Shown here in pieces: positions 52,733 through 61,048 of a stretch of DNA of 64,000 bases. The stretch's first letter is position 1. Each line of letters begins with the position of its first letter. A program made the position numbers and the translations under genes. This stretch comes from Opitutaceae bacterium (GTDB lineage Bacteria > Verrucomicrobiota > Verrucomicrobiia > Opitutales > Opitutaceae), in contig PLXS01000019.1 in assembly GCA_003151515.1 (NCBI GenBank), positions 1 through 64,000 of the forward strand. The letters run 5' to 3'. The notes under the pieces are model-generated. The model was given only the letters and a program-made list of their open reading frames with translations. It searched no databases and had not been told where the DNA came from.

Positions 52733-54025
52733 ATGGGCGCCTGCGCTGCGATGCTCATGGGGCGGGACCTCTGGGCCCCCGCCGGGGAGGGCTGGCGCCG
52801 CGAGGCGCTCCCGCTGCCCGATTCCGGCGCGCTGCAGCGGATGTGCGAGCTGGCGCGCAACGCCTCGACGCGGGAGCTGTCGGTCGTGTACGAGCCGGAC
52901 AGCCTCTCGCACCAGGCCGTCGAGACTCCCAAGGTGAGGCGGCAAGTCTTCGCATCGCTCGCGCGCGTGCGAAGCGAGCACCCAGTCGTCGCCTCGGAGG
53001 ACATAGGATGGGGAATTGAGCCGCCGGAGCCGGGCCCCGGCGGCTCGTATTCGACTCAGATCCACTCGGAATTCGCCCCGGGCCTGGTCGAGGTGGCATC
53101 TGCCTGCGAACGCTCCGGGCGCCGCGTTGCCGCGGCATGGTCGGCCTACACGGTTGCCTCGGAGTGCCTGAGATTGCGCGGCGGGCCCCGCGCGGGCGCA
53201 GCGCTCATACTGGCTGGCGGTTACGTGGCGGTCGCCGCCTGCGGAGCAAAGAGGTCCTACACGTCCTGGAACGGGCCGATGACGGAGAAGGATTGGAGGG
53301 CGTTCCTGGCGGTGGCCGGCGAAACGGAGATCCGCCAATCGCACGGACCCGGGCAGGCGGGGCCGGGGCGCCGGGGGATCGTTGTCATTGCTGAGGGCGA
53401 GCCGCAGCAGATCTGCCCCTGTTGGGAGGAGCTGCGCGCCTCGGGCCGAATCGAGGCTGTCCTGGGAATGGAGGAGCTCGCCGCCGCGGCGGGCCGCATG
53501 CCTGCGGGCCACCCGGCGAACCTGGCCGCCTCGTTTCCCAGGCGGCTCGACCTGGACCGCGGCCTCGCGGCCGGCGCGCTCGCGTTCCTGCTCGCGGCGG
53601 CTCTTCTCGCCTCGCTGGCCGTGTCCGACGAGGGCCGCATGAGGCGCGGGATGGAAGCCAGCCGCGCCAGGGCCGACGGCCTCGAGGCGCGCCTGGGCGC
53701 CCTCGAGTCCAACAAGCGCGCAATGGAGAGGCTCAGGCGCGAGGCGCCGGAGCCCGCCGGGCGCGCCTTGCCGAGCATGCATGAGGCGCTCGTTGCGCTG
53801 GCGGCTGCAATTCCGGAAACGCTCACCCTCACCTCGCTCGCGCTCCGGCCGGGCGGCGAATTCGAGCTTGGCGCCATCGCTGTGGCGCCGGGCTTCGACC
53901 CGGACGGCACACGTCAGGCCCTTTTGGCCTGCGGGTTCAGGCCCTCGGGAGGCGACGGATGGTCATACGATCCGGCCGCCGGCAGGCTGAGGGTCCGGGG
54001 CCGGTTCGGAGGGGTGCACGAATGA
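52733..54025 (+). CDS. GspL/PilM-PilN-like inner-membrane platform protein
   Basis: The 430-residue protein fills the position of GspL or a PilM-PilN fusion. An N-terminal soluble region (1-265) has an actin-fold-like stretch, RAGAALILAGGYVAVAACGA. It is followed by one membrane helix (GLAAGALAFLLAAALLASLAV, about 280-300), a short coiled coil, and a C-terminal ferredoxin-like periplasmic domain (LPSMHEALVALAAAIPET, LTLTSLALRPGGEFELG). Such proteins link the assembly ATPase to the pseudopilus. Similarity is by layout rather than clear motifs. It lies 3 bases after the pseudopilin stop and overlaps the next gene by 4 bases (ATGA). Confidence 0.6.
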   Translation: MGACAAMLMGRDLWAPAGEGWRREALPLPDSGALQRMCELARNASTRELSVVYEPDSLSHQAVETPKVRRQVFASLARVRSEHPVVASEDIGWGIEPPEPGPGGSYSTQIHSEFAPGLVEVASACERSGRRVAAAWSAYTVASECLRLRGGPRAGAALILAGGYVAVAACGAKRSYTSWNGPMTEKDWRAFLAVAGETEIRQSHGPGQAGPGRRGIVVIAEGEPQQICPCWEELRASGRIEAVLGMEELAAAAGRMPAGHPANLAASFPRRLDLDRGLAAGALAFLLAAALLASLAVSDEGRMRRGMEASRARADGLEARLGALESNKRAMERLRREAPEPAGRALPSMHEALVALAAAIPETLTLTSLALRPGGEFELGAIAVAPGFDPDGTRQALLACGFRPSGGDGWSYDPAAGRLRVRGRFGGVHE

Positions 54026-54567
54026 TCAGGGGTGTCTCATACTCGTGCTCGCGCGCCGTCGCGTGCGCCGTTGCGGGATGCGCCCTGGCGGCGGCAGGAG
54101 CCCTTCGCCACCACACGGCCGGCGTGCTGTCGGCACGGATACGGCACGATTCGGCCCTGGAGGCGGCCCTGGGCGCCCGGATCGCGGGCCTTGGGCCATG
54201 CGAGGCCTCCGACCTCGAGGAACTCCGGGGTAGGGTGCGCGGGATCCGCAGCCAGCTGGGGGCGCCCGACACCTGGGAGCGCCTCGCGCGGCTTCTGGGC
54301 GGCGCGTGGGCCGCCGGGCCGCTCAAGCGTGACGACAGGGACGGCTATTCGAACGGCGCCGGATCGGTCTCGCTTCGGCAGCCGTCGATTTCGGACTGGC
54401 CCGCGATTGTCGATGCCATGCGAGTCATTGAGACGGTCCCCGGCGCCAGGGTCGCGGGCTTTGAAATGAGAACAAGCGGCGACAGGGAGCGCCGCGTCGT
54501 CGACCTGGTCTCTGTAGCCGTGTCGACCCAGACGGAGAGCCTTCCGGCACAACCACGCACACCATGA
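54022..54567 (+). CDS. GspM/PilO-like inner-membrane protein
   Basis: The 181-residue protein begins MIRGVSYSCSRAVACAVAGC with one N-terminal helix. A short coiled-coil segment and a C-terminal domain (WPAIVDAMRVIETVPGARVAGFEMRTSG) follow, of the type seen in GspM/PilO or a second GspL-like subunit. Its start overlaps the previous stop (ATGA), and its stop overlaps the next start (ATGA), so it is a coupled operon member. The assignment rests on size, topology and position. Confidence 0.55.
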   Translation: MIRGVSYSCSRAVACAVAGCALAAAGALRHHTAGVLSARIRHDSALEAALGARIAGLGPCEASDLEELRGRVRGIRSQLGAPDTWERLARLLGGAWAAGPLKRDDRDGYSNGAGSVSLRQPSISDWPAIVDAMRVIETVPGARVAGFEMRTSGDRERRVVDLVSVAVSTQTESLPAQPRTP

Positions 54568-55052
54568 AGACGCCTATTGGATCAATCGCAGCACTGGCGC
54601 TTGCCGCCGGGACCTTGGGGGCAGGAACCACACCGGCCGGGGGGCCCGCAGCGCAGGCGCCCGCCGAGGCTGCCCCGCCCAAGACCGCGGACTCCGACCC
54701 CTCTAGGATGGCGGACCAGAGGTACGAGGAGATGCTGGACCGGATGCAGGCGGCCGTCGAGGAGGTGGCCCAGCTCTATGGCAACCCGGAGTTCCTGCAG
54801 GTCTTCACGAACGACGCGGGGCGCGCCTCCGACCTGAGGCAGAGGCTGGCGGCCGCCAAAGGCGGCGAGGACGCAAGGCTCGACCTTGCCCGGCTCGAGA
54901 AGCGGCGCGAGGAGCTCTCAGCGGACATCGCGCTTAAGGAGCGCGAGGCGGCGAGGCTGACCACGAAGCTGGAGCGGCAGCGGGCCGCCCTGGACGCGCT
55001 CGCCGCGGCCGTCGAGCAGGCAAGGAAGGCCGTCGAGGACACGGCAAGGTGA
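54564..55052 (+). CDS. exported coiled-coil protein of the secretion operon
   Basis: I do not recognise a named family. The 162-residue product has a signal peptide (KTPIGSIAALALAAGTLGAG), a Pro/Ala-rich linker and a long helical region. Residues 95-162 are a charged coiled coil (LARLEKRREELSADIALKER). It is encoded within the operon with 4-base overlap upstream. It could be a periplasmic spacer or assembly factor of this secretion system. No homologue is evident by eye. Confidence 0.65.
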   Translation: MKTPIGSIAALALAAGTLGAGTTPAGGPAAQAPAEAAPPKTADSDPSRMADQRYEEMLDRMQAAVEEVAQLYGNPEFLQVFTNDAGRASDLRQRLAAAKGGEDARLDLARLEKRREELSADIALKEREAARLTTKLERQRAALDALAAAVEQARKAVEDTAR

Positions 55053-55070
55053 CTATGCTTGGCCACAGCC

Positions 55071-55325
55071 ATGAGCGACGTGCTGACCGAGGACGAGGAG
55101 AGTGCGTTGTCGATAGTCCGGGAGACCTTGGCGGAGGCGAGGGCGAAGAACGGTGCGGCCGACATTCGGGGGCTTTCGACCGCGATAGCCGCCGTCGGCC
55201 CCCGCATGACAGCGGAGACGGTCGAGTCCTCGTCCTTTGTCCACCGAACGGCGCGGTTCACGGTGCGTGCCCTCCTGCAGCGTTCGGGGGCCTTCGAACT
55301 CAGCTTCCAAGCGCCGGAGCAATGA
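55071..55325 (+). CDS. small hypothetical protein of the secretion operon
   Basis: The 84-residue product (MSDVLTEDEESALSIVRETL) has no signal peptide or membrane helix, so it is probably cytoplasmic. It starts 18 bases after the coiled-coil gene stop and its TGA overlaps the next ATG, strong signs that it is real and part of the operon. A TTG four codons earlier is an alternative start. No family recognised. Confidence 0.62.
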   Translation: MSDVLTEDEESALSIVRETLAEARAKNGAADIRGLSTAIAAVGPRMTAETVESSSFVHRTARFTVRALLQRSGAFELSFQAPEQ

Positions 55326-55879
55326 GGGCGATGACAGCCATCCTCGTGCCGGCGATCGCCGCCGGCACCGTGTGGGCCGGGGGCGAGGCCACGGCGGACG
55401 ACGTCCTATCGCCCGGCATCGTCAGGCTGACCGGGACCGGGGGCGCGGCTCCCGCCGCGACGACCGGCCCGGCGCGAATATTCCCTGTCGATGTCTCCGG
55501 AGGACCCGCCGCGAACGCGCATCCGGCGGGCCCGCCCGCCATCCCTCAGATCCCGGAGGGCGCACGCTGGCCGGATGACCATGACCGGATCACCGCCAGA
55601 AGCGGGCGAGGCGGGCGACCCGAGGCCCAGCGGGCCCCGAATCCATGGGAGGTGCGGCTGCTCCGGGGCGCGCGCGAGGAGGTCGCCATAACCTGCGGTG
55701 GAATCATACTCGCCGATGGAGGCGAATCGGTCGCGCTTCTGAACGGCCGCGTGGCCCGGACCGGGTCAGTCATCGGCGCGCTGACCGTCTCCTGCATCGC
55801 GCGCGACGCCGTTGTGCTCGAGGCGAACGGCAGCTATTTCGCGATACCGCGCGGAAGGCGCGTCACGATAGAGCTCTGA
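55322..55879 (+). CDS. GspC/PilP-like periplasmic protein
   Basis: The 185-residue product starts MRAMTAILVPAIAAGTVWAG (signal peptide or anchor). A Pro/Gly/Ala-rich linker (about 50-105) is followed by a C-terminal beta domain (ILADGGESVALLNGRVARTG, VLEANGSYFAIPRGRRVTIE). The pattern of a G-x-S/V-x-L-L-N-G-R strand, with the repeated GSYFAIP and a terminal V-T-I strand, resembles the homology-region domain of GspC/PilP, which contacts the secretin. It begins with an ATGA overlap, and the GspF gene follows after 7 bases. Confidence 0.6.
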   Translation: MRAMTAILVPAIAAGTVWAGGEATADDVLSPGIVRLTGTGGAAPAATTGPARIFPVDVSGGPAANAHPAGPPAIPQIPEGARWPDDHDRITARSGRGGRPEAQRAPNPWEVRLLRGAREEVAITCGGIILADGGESVALLNGRVARTGSVIGALTVSCIARDAVVLEANGSYFAIPRGRRVTIEL

Positions 55880-55886
55880 AGGGGCC

Positions 55887-57083
55887 ATGCCGCGCTACCG
55901 CGCAAGGTACGTAAGCAGGACCGGGCGGCGCTCCAGCGTCGTCCTTGACGCCGTTGACGCGGAGAGCATCTGCGAGAACATCGAGGGGCGCCAGCGGGCC
56001 TTTGTCATCGAGATCGAGAGGGTGGCGGCCGGCAGGGGGGCGCTGGCCCGCACCAGGGTCCCCAGCGCCCAGCTTCTCGCCGCGCTCGATGCGCTCGAGC
56101 TCATGCTGACGAGCGGCGTCAGGGTGAACGCCGCGCTCAGGACGATCGCGGATTCCTCGCCCGGGGGTCCGTCGCGCCGGCTCTGGACGGAGGTGGCCAG
56201 GCTCCTTGAGGAGAACGGGGGCTTCTGCGAAGCGCTGCGCCAGTTCCCGCGCGTCTTCAATGCGCCCATGCTTGGCGTCATTGCCGCTCATGAGATGGCG
56301 GGCCGCCTGGGCGACGGAGTCAGGCACGCGCGCGATTACGTCGCGCAGATGCAGGAGATCAGGCGCGAGTCCGTGCACGCGGCCGCCTATCCCGCACTCA
56401 TTTGCACGGCGGCCCTCGCGTCGTCGCTCGTGCTCTGCCTCTACACGCTGCCGAGGTTCTCGAAGATGCTCGGGGACATAGGGGTCACGCGCACGAACCG
56501 GATTACGGGGTTCTTCTTCGGGCTGAGCGCCCTGGTCGCCCACCACCCGGCCGCCGTGGCGCTTGTCCTCAGTGCTCCGCCCGCGCTCGCATGGGCCGCG
56601 CTTCGCCCGCGATTCAGGCCACGCCTCGACCGTCTCGTCCTGCGCGTGCCCCTGGTGCGCGGCGCGGTGGAGGCCCTGTGCATGTCAAGGATCTGCATCA
56701 CCTACAGGGCCCTGAGCGAATCGGGCATCCGCGTCGTGGAGGCGCTCGATTGCTGCGCTGCGGCGGCGGGAAACGCGGTGTACGCGGCCGGCCTTCGCCG
56801 CGTCATCCAGTCCGTCCGCGAGAATGCGCCGGTCGGCTCCGGCTTCGAGGATGCGGGAGTCTTCGCCCCGGAGGTGGTCCTCGCGATCAAGGGCGGCGAC
56901 GGCGCCCTCCCGCAGGTGTTCGGGCGGCTGGCGGACTTCTACAGGTCGGAGTCAAGGCACCGCGCGGCCCTGGCGCTTCGCATGATCGAGCCCGCAATGC
57001 TTGTCCTGGTTCTGGCCTGGGTATTCGGCATCACCCTGGCCGTCGTCCTGCCCGTCGTGGAGGTCGTCAATGAGATCCATTGA
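55887..57083 (+). CDS. type II secretion system F family protein (GspF/PilC)
   Basis: The 398-residue polytopic inner-membrane platform protein has a cytoplasmic N-domain (to about 165). A helix pair follows (AALICTAALASSLVLCLYTL and HHPAAVALVLSAPPALAWAA), then a second cytoplasmic repeat (SESGIRVVEALDCCAAAAGN). The C-terminal helix is MLVLVLAWVFGITLAVVLPV. This two-repeat layout is diagnostic of GspF/PilC. The gene overlaps the next pseudopilin gene by 14 bases. Confidence 0.92.
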   Translation: MPRYRARYVSRTGRRSSVVLDAVDAESICENIEGRQRAFVIEIERVAAGRGALARTRVPSAQLLAALDALELMLTSGVRVNAALRTIADSSPGGPSRRLWTEVARLLEENGGFCEALRQFPRVFNAPMLGVIAAHEMAGRLGDGVRHARDYVAQMQEIRRESVHAAAYPALICTAALASSLVLCLYTLPRFSKMLGDIGVTRTNRITGFFFGLSALVAHHPAAVALVLSAPPALAWAALRPRFRPRLDRLVLRVPLVRGAVEALCMSRICITYRALSESGIRVVEALDCCAAAAGNAVYAAGLRRVIQSVRENAPVGSGFEDAGVFAPEVVLAIKGGDGALPQVFGRLADFYRSESRHRAALALRMIEPAMLVLVLAWVFGITLAVVLPVVEVVNEIH

Positions 57084-58008
57084 GCGGAGCGCAACCAGGG
57101 CGGAGTTCCTCCTGAAGCTGCTGGTCGCGGTGGCGATCGTCGGCGTGATAGCGGGCATGATAGCCCCCGTCATTGCCAACAAGCTCGACGACGCGCAGAT
57201 GCGGGCCGAGGCGGGGACGCTCAAGTCCCTTCGCAGGGACTTCGAGGCTACGTACGACGCCACAGACTTCAACAACCTGAACGAGTCCTCCGTGGCCGCG
57301 AGCGGGCTGCCTTCGGGAACCGTGTTCACGACCTTCGACCAGGGAACCACCATCGACTCGAGGATCTACGGCCAGAGCATAGTCGTGGACGCCGCGGGGT
57401 GGGTGACCAAGCTTGCGCAGAAACGCGGCGTCACCTCCTACGTCGTTGGCTCGAGCTATTCCGCGCTCACCCAGAGCCAGTACACAACCATCGCGTTCAA
57501 TCCCTACCAGGTGCAGCGGTGCCTGGTCGTGGGTCCGGCCGGGGAGACGGGCCAGCAGCGGTACCTGCTCATCTCGCTCATGGTGCCGCCCTACCGAAAC
57601 CTTGTGTTTCCCGCCGCGGATCCCACGCAGACCTTCGATTCCATCTGGGACCAAAGCTGGGAGTCCACCCAGGCGCAGGCGCCCTCGCTCTGGTCGACGC
57701 TTCTGACCCCCGACCAGGTGGCCCTCTGGAACACCGCGTCGTCCAACAAACGCACAAACGCCTCGCGCCTCTTGGTCGAGAGGATCGTGCAGCCGAAGTA
57801 CACACTCACCCTGGCGAACAACAGCCAGACCGACACGGCGTGGCTCGACATTGGGCCCGCGTCAGACGCGATGGTAGCGGCCCCGAATTCGGGCACGATG
57901 CAAAGCGGCTCCCTGCCGGGGTTCTCCGGGGGAATCCTCGCCGGGCGCCTGATCGTGGTTCGCCGGGCCGCCGCCGTAATGCACTTGAACGGCTCCATCC
58001 CAGTGTGA
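57070..58008 (+). CDS. pseudopilin with degenerate type IV leader
   Basis: The 312-residue protein starts MRSIERSATRAEFLLKLLVA, which aligns with the canonical GFTLLELLVAVAIVGV spine but has Ala in place of Gly before the cleavage site. It also has Glu for Phe at +1 and Lys for the conserved Glu at +5. Tip pseudopilins (GspK) often lack Glu5, so this may be the tip subunit. The C-terminal domain (about 50-312) is a Ser/Thr-rich beta region unlike GspK in sequence. It ends the secretin operon; the mpl gene follows within 11 bases. Confidence 0.75.
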   Translation: MRSIERSATRAEFLLKLLVAVAIVGVIAGMIAPVIANKLDDAQMRAEAGTLKSLRRDFEATYDATDFNNLNESSVAASGLPSGTVFTTFDQGTTIDSRIYGQSIVVDAAGWVTKLAQKRGVTSYVVGSSYSALTQSQYTTIAFNPYQVQRCLVVGPAGETGQQRYLLISLMVPPYRNLVFPAADPTQTFDSIWDQSWESTQAQAPSLWSTLLTPDQVALWNTASSNKRTNASRLLVERIVQPKYTLTLANNSQTDTAWLDIGPASDAMVAAPNSGTMQSGSLPGFSGGILAGRLIVVRRAAAVMHLNGSIPV

Positions 58009-58019
58009 CAATGGGGCCG

Positions 58020-59441
58020 ATGAAGCTGTATTTCATGGGCGTCTGCGGGACGGCGATGGGCAACGCGGCGCTCCTTGCCCGCGAGGCCGGCCATGAGGTC
58101 ACGGGCTCCGACTTGGGCGTCTACCCGCCGATGAGCGGCGTTCTCGCCGACGCCGGCATAAGGGTGCACGAAGGATACGACCCGGCGAGGCTTGCGGCGC
58201 TTAAGCCCGACATGGTCGTTATCGGCAACGCGATGATGCGCGGCAATCCCGAGGTCGAGTGGCTCCTGGAAACGAGGTCCGTGCCGTTCACGTCGCTTCC
58301 CGCGATGCTGCACGACCAAGTGCTGGCGCACCGCAGGAACATCGTCGTAGCGGGCACTCATGGGAAGACGACCACCACGGCGCTTGCGGCGTTCCTGCTC
58401 ATCGAGAACGGAAGGGATCCCGGCTACCTTATCGGAGGCGTTCCGCAGGATCCGCCGCGCGGCAGCTTTCTCGGCTCCGCGGGCGACCCGTTCGTGATAG
58501 AGGGCGACGAGTACGACAGCGCCTTCTTCGACAAGAGGAGCAAGTTCATCCACTACGCGCCCCACATCGCCGTCATAAACAACATCGAGTTCGACCATGC
58601 CGACATCTTCCGGGACCTGGCCGACGTCCAGCGCACGTTCCAGCACTTCGCGAGAATCATACCGAGGAACGGATTCGCGGTCCTGAACGGGGACGACAGC
58701 AACATCCGCTCGCTTGGCGGCATGCCCTGGACCCGCGTGGTCAGGGTCGGGACGGACGAGGGAAACGATGCGAGGATCGTCGACTGCGTCGACTCGGCCG
58801 AAGGCTCGAGCTTCAGCCTGGAATGGCGCGGAAAGCGCTGGGCCGATGTCCGGTGGTCCCTCGCCGGCGTTTACAACGCGCGCAACGCCGCGATGGCCGC
58901 CGTCGCCGCGGGCCTTGCGCTCGGCGGCGACTCGCCGGCCGGCATCTCGCTGGAGTGCCTTGCGCGCTTCCGCGGCGTGCGCCGCAGGCAGGAGGTCATC
59001 GCCGAGGCCGGCGGGATCACCGTCATCGAGGATTTCGGGCACCATCCGACGGCGATATCTGAGACCCTGCGATCGTTCAGGGCCAGGTTTTCCGGGGCGC
59101 TGCTGACGGCCGTCTTCGAGGCGCGCAGCAACACGGCGAGGACGCGGACGCTCCAGACGGGCTTTGAGCGGGCCCTCTCGCACGCCGACGAAGTCTACCT
59201 TGGCGCGGTCAACCGCGCCGAGGCGCTTCGCGCGGACGAGCGCTTCGACCCCGAGGCGGTCGCCGAGAACCTCGAGGCCCAGGGTGTCAACGCGCGGCCC
59301 TTCGATTCGAATGCCCGGCTCTACGACGCGCTTGTCGCGGACACGCTGCCCTCCCGGGGCTCGCAGCGAATCGTGGTCTTCTTCACGAACGGCTCCTTCG
59401 ACGGTATCATGGGCCGCTACGCGGCCGCGGTCAAAGGCTGA
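58020..59441 (+). CDS. mpl: UDP-N-acetylmuramate--peptide ligase (peptidoglycan recycling)
   Basis: The 473-residue Mur ligase reattaches L-Ala-gamma-D-Glu-meso-DAP to UDP-MurNAc during cell-wall recycling in the cytoplasm. The N-terminal Rossmann motif GVCGTAMGN and the ATP loop GTHGKTTTTALAAF (about 112) are intact. The central block EGDEYDSAFFDKRSKF is characteristic of Mpl rather than MurC. ATG 58020 is chosen (MKLYFMG); an ATG three codons earlier at 58011 (MGPM) is possible. It lies right after the secretion operon, converging with rimO. Confidence 0.92.
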   Translation: MKLYFMGVCGTAMGNAALLAREAGHEVTGSDLGVYPPMSGVLADAGIRVHEGYDPARLAALKPDMVVIGNAMMRGNPEVEWLLETRSVPFTSLPAMLHDQVLAHRRNIVVAGTHGKTTTTALAAFLLIENGRDPGYLIGGVPQDPPRGSFLGSAGDPFVIEGDEYDSAFFDKRSKFIHYAPHIAVINNIEFDHADIFRDLADVQRTFQHFARIIPRNGFAVLNGDDSNIRSLGGMPWTRVVRVGTDEGNDARIVDCVDSAEGSSFSLEWRGKRWADVRWSLAGVYNARNAAMAAVAAGLALGGDSPAGISLECLARFRGVRRRQEVIAEAGGITVIEDFGHHPTAISETLRSFRARFSGALLTAVFEARSNTARTRTLQTGFERALSHADEVYLGAVNRAEALRADERFDPEAVAENLEAQGVNARPFDSNARLYDALVADTLPSRGSQRIVVFFTNGSFDGIMGRYAAAVKG

Positions 59442-59453
59442 GGTCGGAGCGCC

Positions 59454-60866
59454 CTACTGGGCCTGCCTTGCGACCTTGTACTGCGACGGCCGCTCGCCTT
59501 GCGGCAGCGCCAGGAGGTCGTAGTCGTGGTGGCCGCTGATCGTGACTTCGGCGAACTCGCCGACGGCGAGGCCCCGAGGGACGTAGACCCGGCCGTCGAT
59601 GTCCGGGGCGTCCGCCTCGGAGCGGGCGACACCCGTCTCGTCTACGAGCACCTTGAGGGTCCGGCCGACGCTTGCGGCGCTGACGCCGGCGGCAATCTCC
59701 TTCTGCAGCGCCATCACGCGGTGCCAACGCCGCTCCTTCTCCCTTGCGGCCAGCTGCTCCTGCATCCGCGAGGCCCGGGTGCCCTCCTCCTGGGAGTAGC
59801 GGAAGACCCCGAGCCGCTCGAACCTCGCCTCGCCGATGAAGTCGCAGAGCTCGTCGACATCGGCGTCGTTCTCTCCGGGGAAGCCGACAATGAATGTCGT
59901 CCTAAGCGCGATGCCGGGAATCCCGCCTCGGATGCGGCGCACGAGGTCGCGGATGTAGGCGCCCCCTGTCTCGCGCTGCATGGCCGAGAGCATCCGGTCG
60001 CTAATGTGCTGAAGCGGCATGTCAACGTAGCGCGCGACCTTGGGGCACTCGGCGATCGTCCCGATGAGCTCGTCGCTCCAGTGGGCCGGGTGCGTGTAAA
60101 GGATGCGGATCCAGAAGTCGCCCTCCAGGGCGTTCAGCTCGCGCAGCAGCGATGTGAGCGCCGCGCCGCGGGACGAGTCGACGGGGGACCGCGGGCTTGG
60201 GCGCTCGTCCCAGGTGTCCATGCCGAAGAACGTCGTGTCCTGGGAAATCAGGTTTATCTCCTTCACGCCCTCGGAGATCAGCTGGCGCGCCTCGGCGACG
60301 ACGCTGGTCACGGTCCTGCTCCGGTGCCTGCCCCGGATCTGGGGGATGATGCAGAACGTGCACGGGTGGTTGCAGCCCTCGGCGATCTTGACGTAGGCAA
60401 AATGCGCCGGCGTGAGCCTGAACCTCGGCGTGTCGTAGTCGGGGATGTAGGTCGATCGCGCCGTTACGAAGCTCGCGGGGGCCTCGTTCGCCCCGCGTTC
60501 CTTCGCGTAGATCTCCTCGATGATCGGGGCGACCTTTGTCACCTGGTCGAGCCCGATGAAGGCGTCGACCTCGGGCATCGACCCGGGCAGCTCCTTCAAG
60601 AAGCGCTGGGACATGCAGCCGGCGACGATCAGCTTTTGGCCCCTGCGCCGCTTGCGCATCCCCCGGTTCGCGTGGACCTCGAGGATGTGGCCGATCGACT
60701 CCTCTTTCGAGGAGTCGATGAACGAGCACGTGTTGACGATGACGACGTCGGCGTCGTCGGCATTCGCGACCACGCGCATGCCCGCCTGGTGGAGGTGGCC
60801 CACCATGATCTCGCTGTCCACGAGGTTCTTGGCACAGCCGAGTGAGATAAGGCCGACCTTAATCAT
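59454..60866 (-). CDS. rimO: ribosomal protein S12 methylthiotransferase RimO
   Basis: The 470-residue radical-SAM enzyme adds a methylthio group to the conserved Asp of ribosomal protein S12. The N-terminal MTTase domain opens with MIKVGLISLGCAKNLVDSE, with further Cys in VIVNTCSFIDSSKEES. The radical-SAM cysteines are in EGCNHPCTFCIIP near residues 163-170, followed by IRGRHRSR. A TRAM domain closes the protein (VLVDETGVARSEADAPD, with the D-G-R-V block). The close spacing with mpl (12 bases) is tail-to-tail. Confidence 0.95.
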   Translation of the reverse strand: MIKVGLISLGCAKNLVDSEIMVGHLHQAGMRVVANADDADVVIVNTCSFIDSSKEESIGHILEVHANRGMRKRRRGQKLIVAGCMSQRFLKELPGSMPEVDAFIGLDQVTKVAPIIEEIYAKERGANEAPASFVTARSTYIPDYDTPRFRLTPAHFAYVKIAEGCNHPCTFCIIPQIRGRHRSRTVTSVVAEARQLISEGVKEINLISQDTTFFGMDTWDERPSPRSPVDSSRGAALTSLLRELNALEGDFWIRILYTHPAHWSDELIGTIAECPKVARYVDMPLQHISDRMLSAMQRETGGAYIRDLVRRIRGGIPGIALRTTFIVGFPGENDADVDELCDFIGEARFERLGVFRYSQEEGTRASRMQEQLAAREKERRWHRVMALQKEIAAGVSAASVGRTLKVLVDETGVARSEADAPDIDGRVYVPRGLAVGEFAEVTISGHHDYDLLALPQGERPSQYKVARQAQ

Positions 60867-60911
60867 TCCGCGCGCATCGGGCGGGCCTTGGGCGGCGCGC
60901 CCCGCATCCGC

Positions 60912-60998
60912 CTATTTCTTCTTGGCGGAGGCCTTCTTGCGCTTGAGGTAAGCGGCTCGGCGGCGTCTCTTGATGATCTTGTTTGTCTGCTGGCCCAT
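60912..60998 (-). CDS. 28-residue very basic small protein
   Basis: This is a short gene encoding MGQQTNKIIKRRRRAAYLKR followed by KKASAKKK and a TAG stop. About half the residues are Lys or Arg, like an RNA-binding ribosomal protein. Similar short proteins of the form GQQTNK-x-x-KRRRR-x-x-Y-x-(K/E)RK occur in Verrucomicrobiota, as I recall, without a settled function. It lies 45 bases upstream of rimO on the same strand; the ribosome site is weak. Codon use suits the neighbourhood. Loss of this gene from standard annotation because of its length is likely. Confidence 0.6.
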   Translation of the reverse strand: MGQQTNKIIKRRRRAAYLKRKKASAKKK

Positions 60999-61048
60999 GG
61001 TTTTTCGGTGTTGGAAGGGTCTGTTGTGACGGAAAGCCGAGACGCTAG

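Noticed and set aside
57399-58010. Upstream extension of the mpl frame through the pseudopilin gene
   Set aside because: The extension is Arg/His-rich, in another frame of a real gene, and the Mpl Rossmann motif begins right after ATG 58020.
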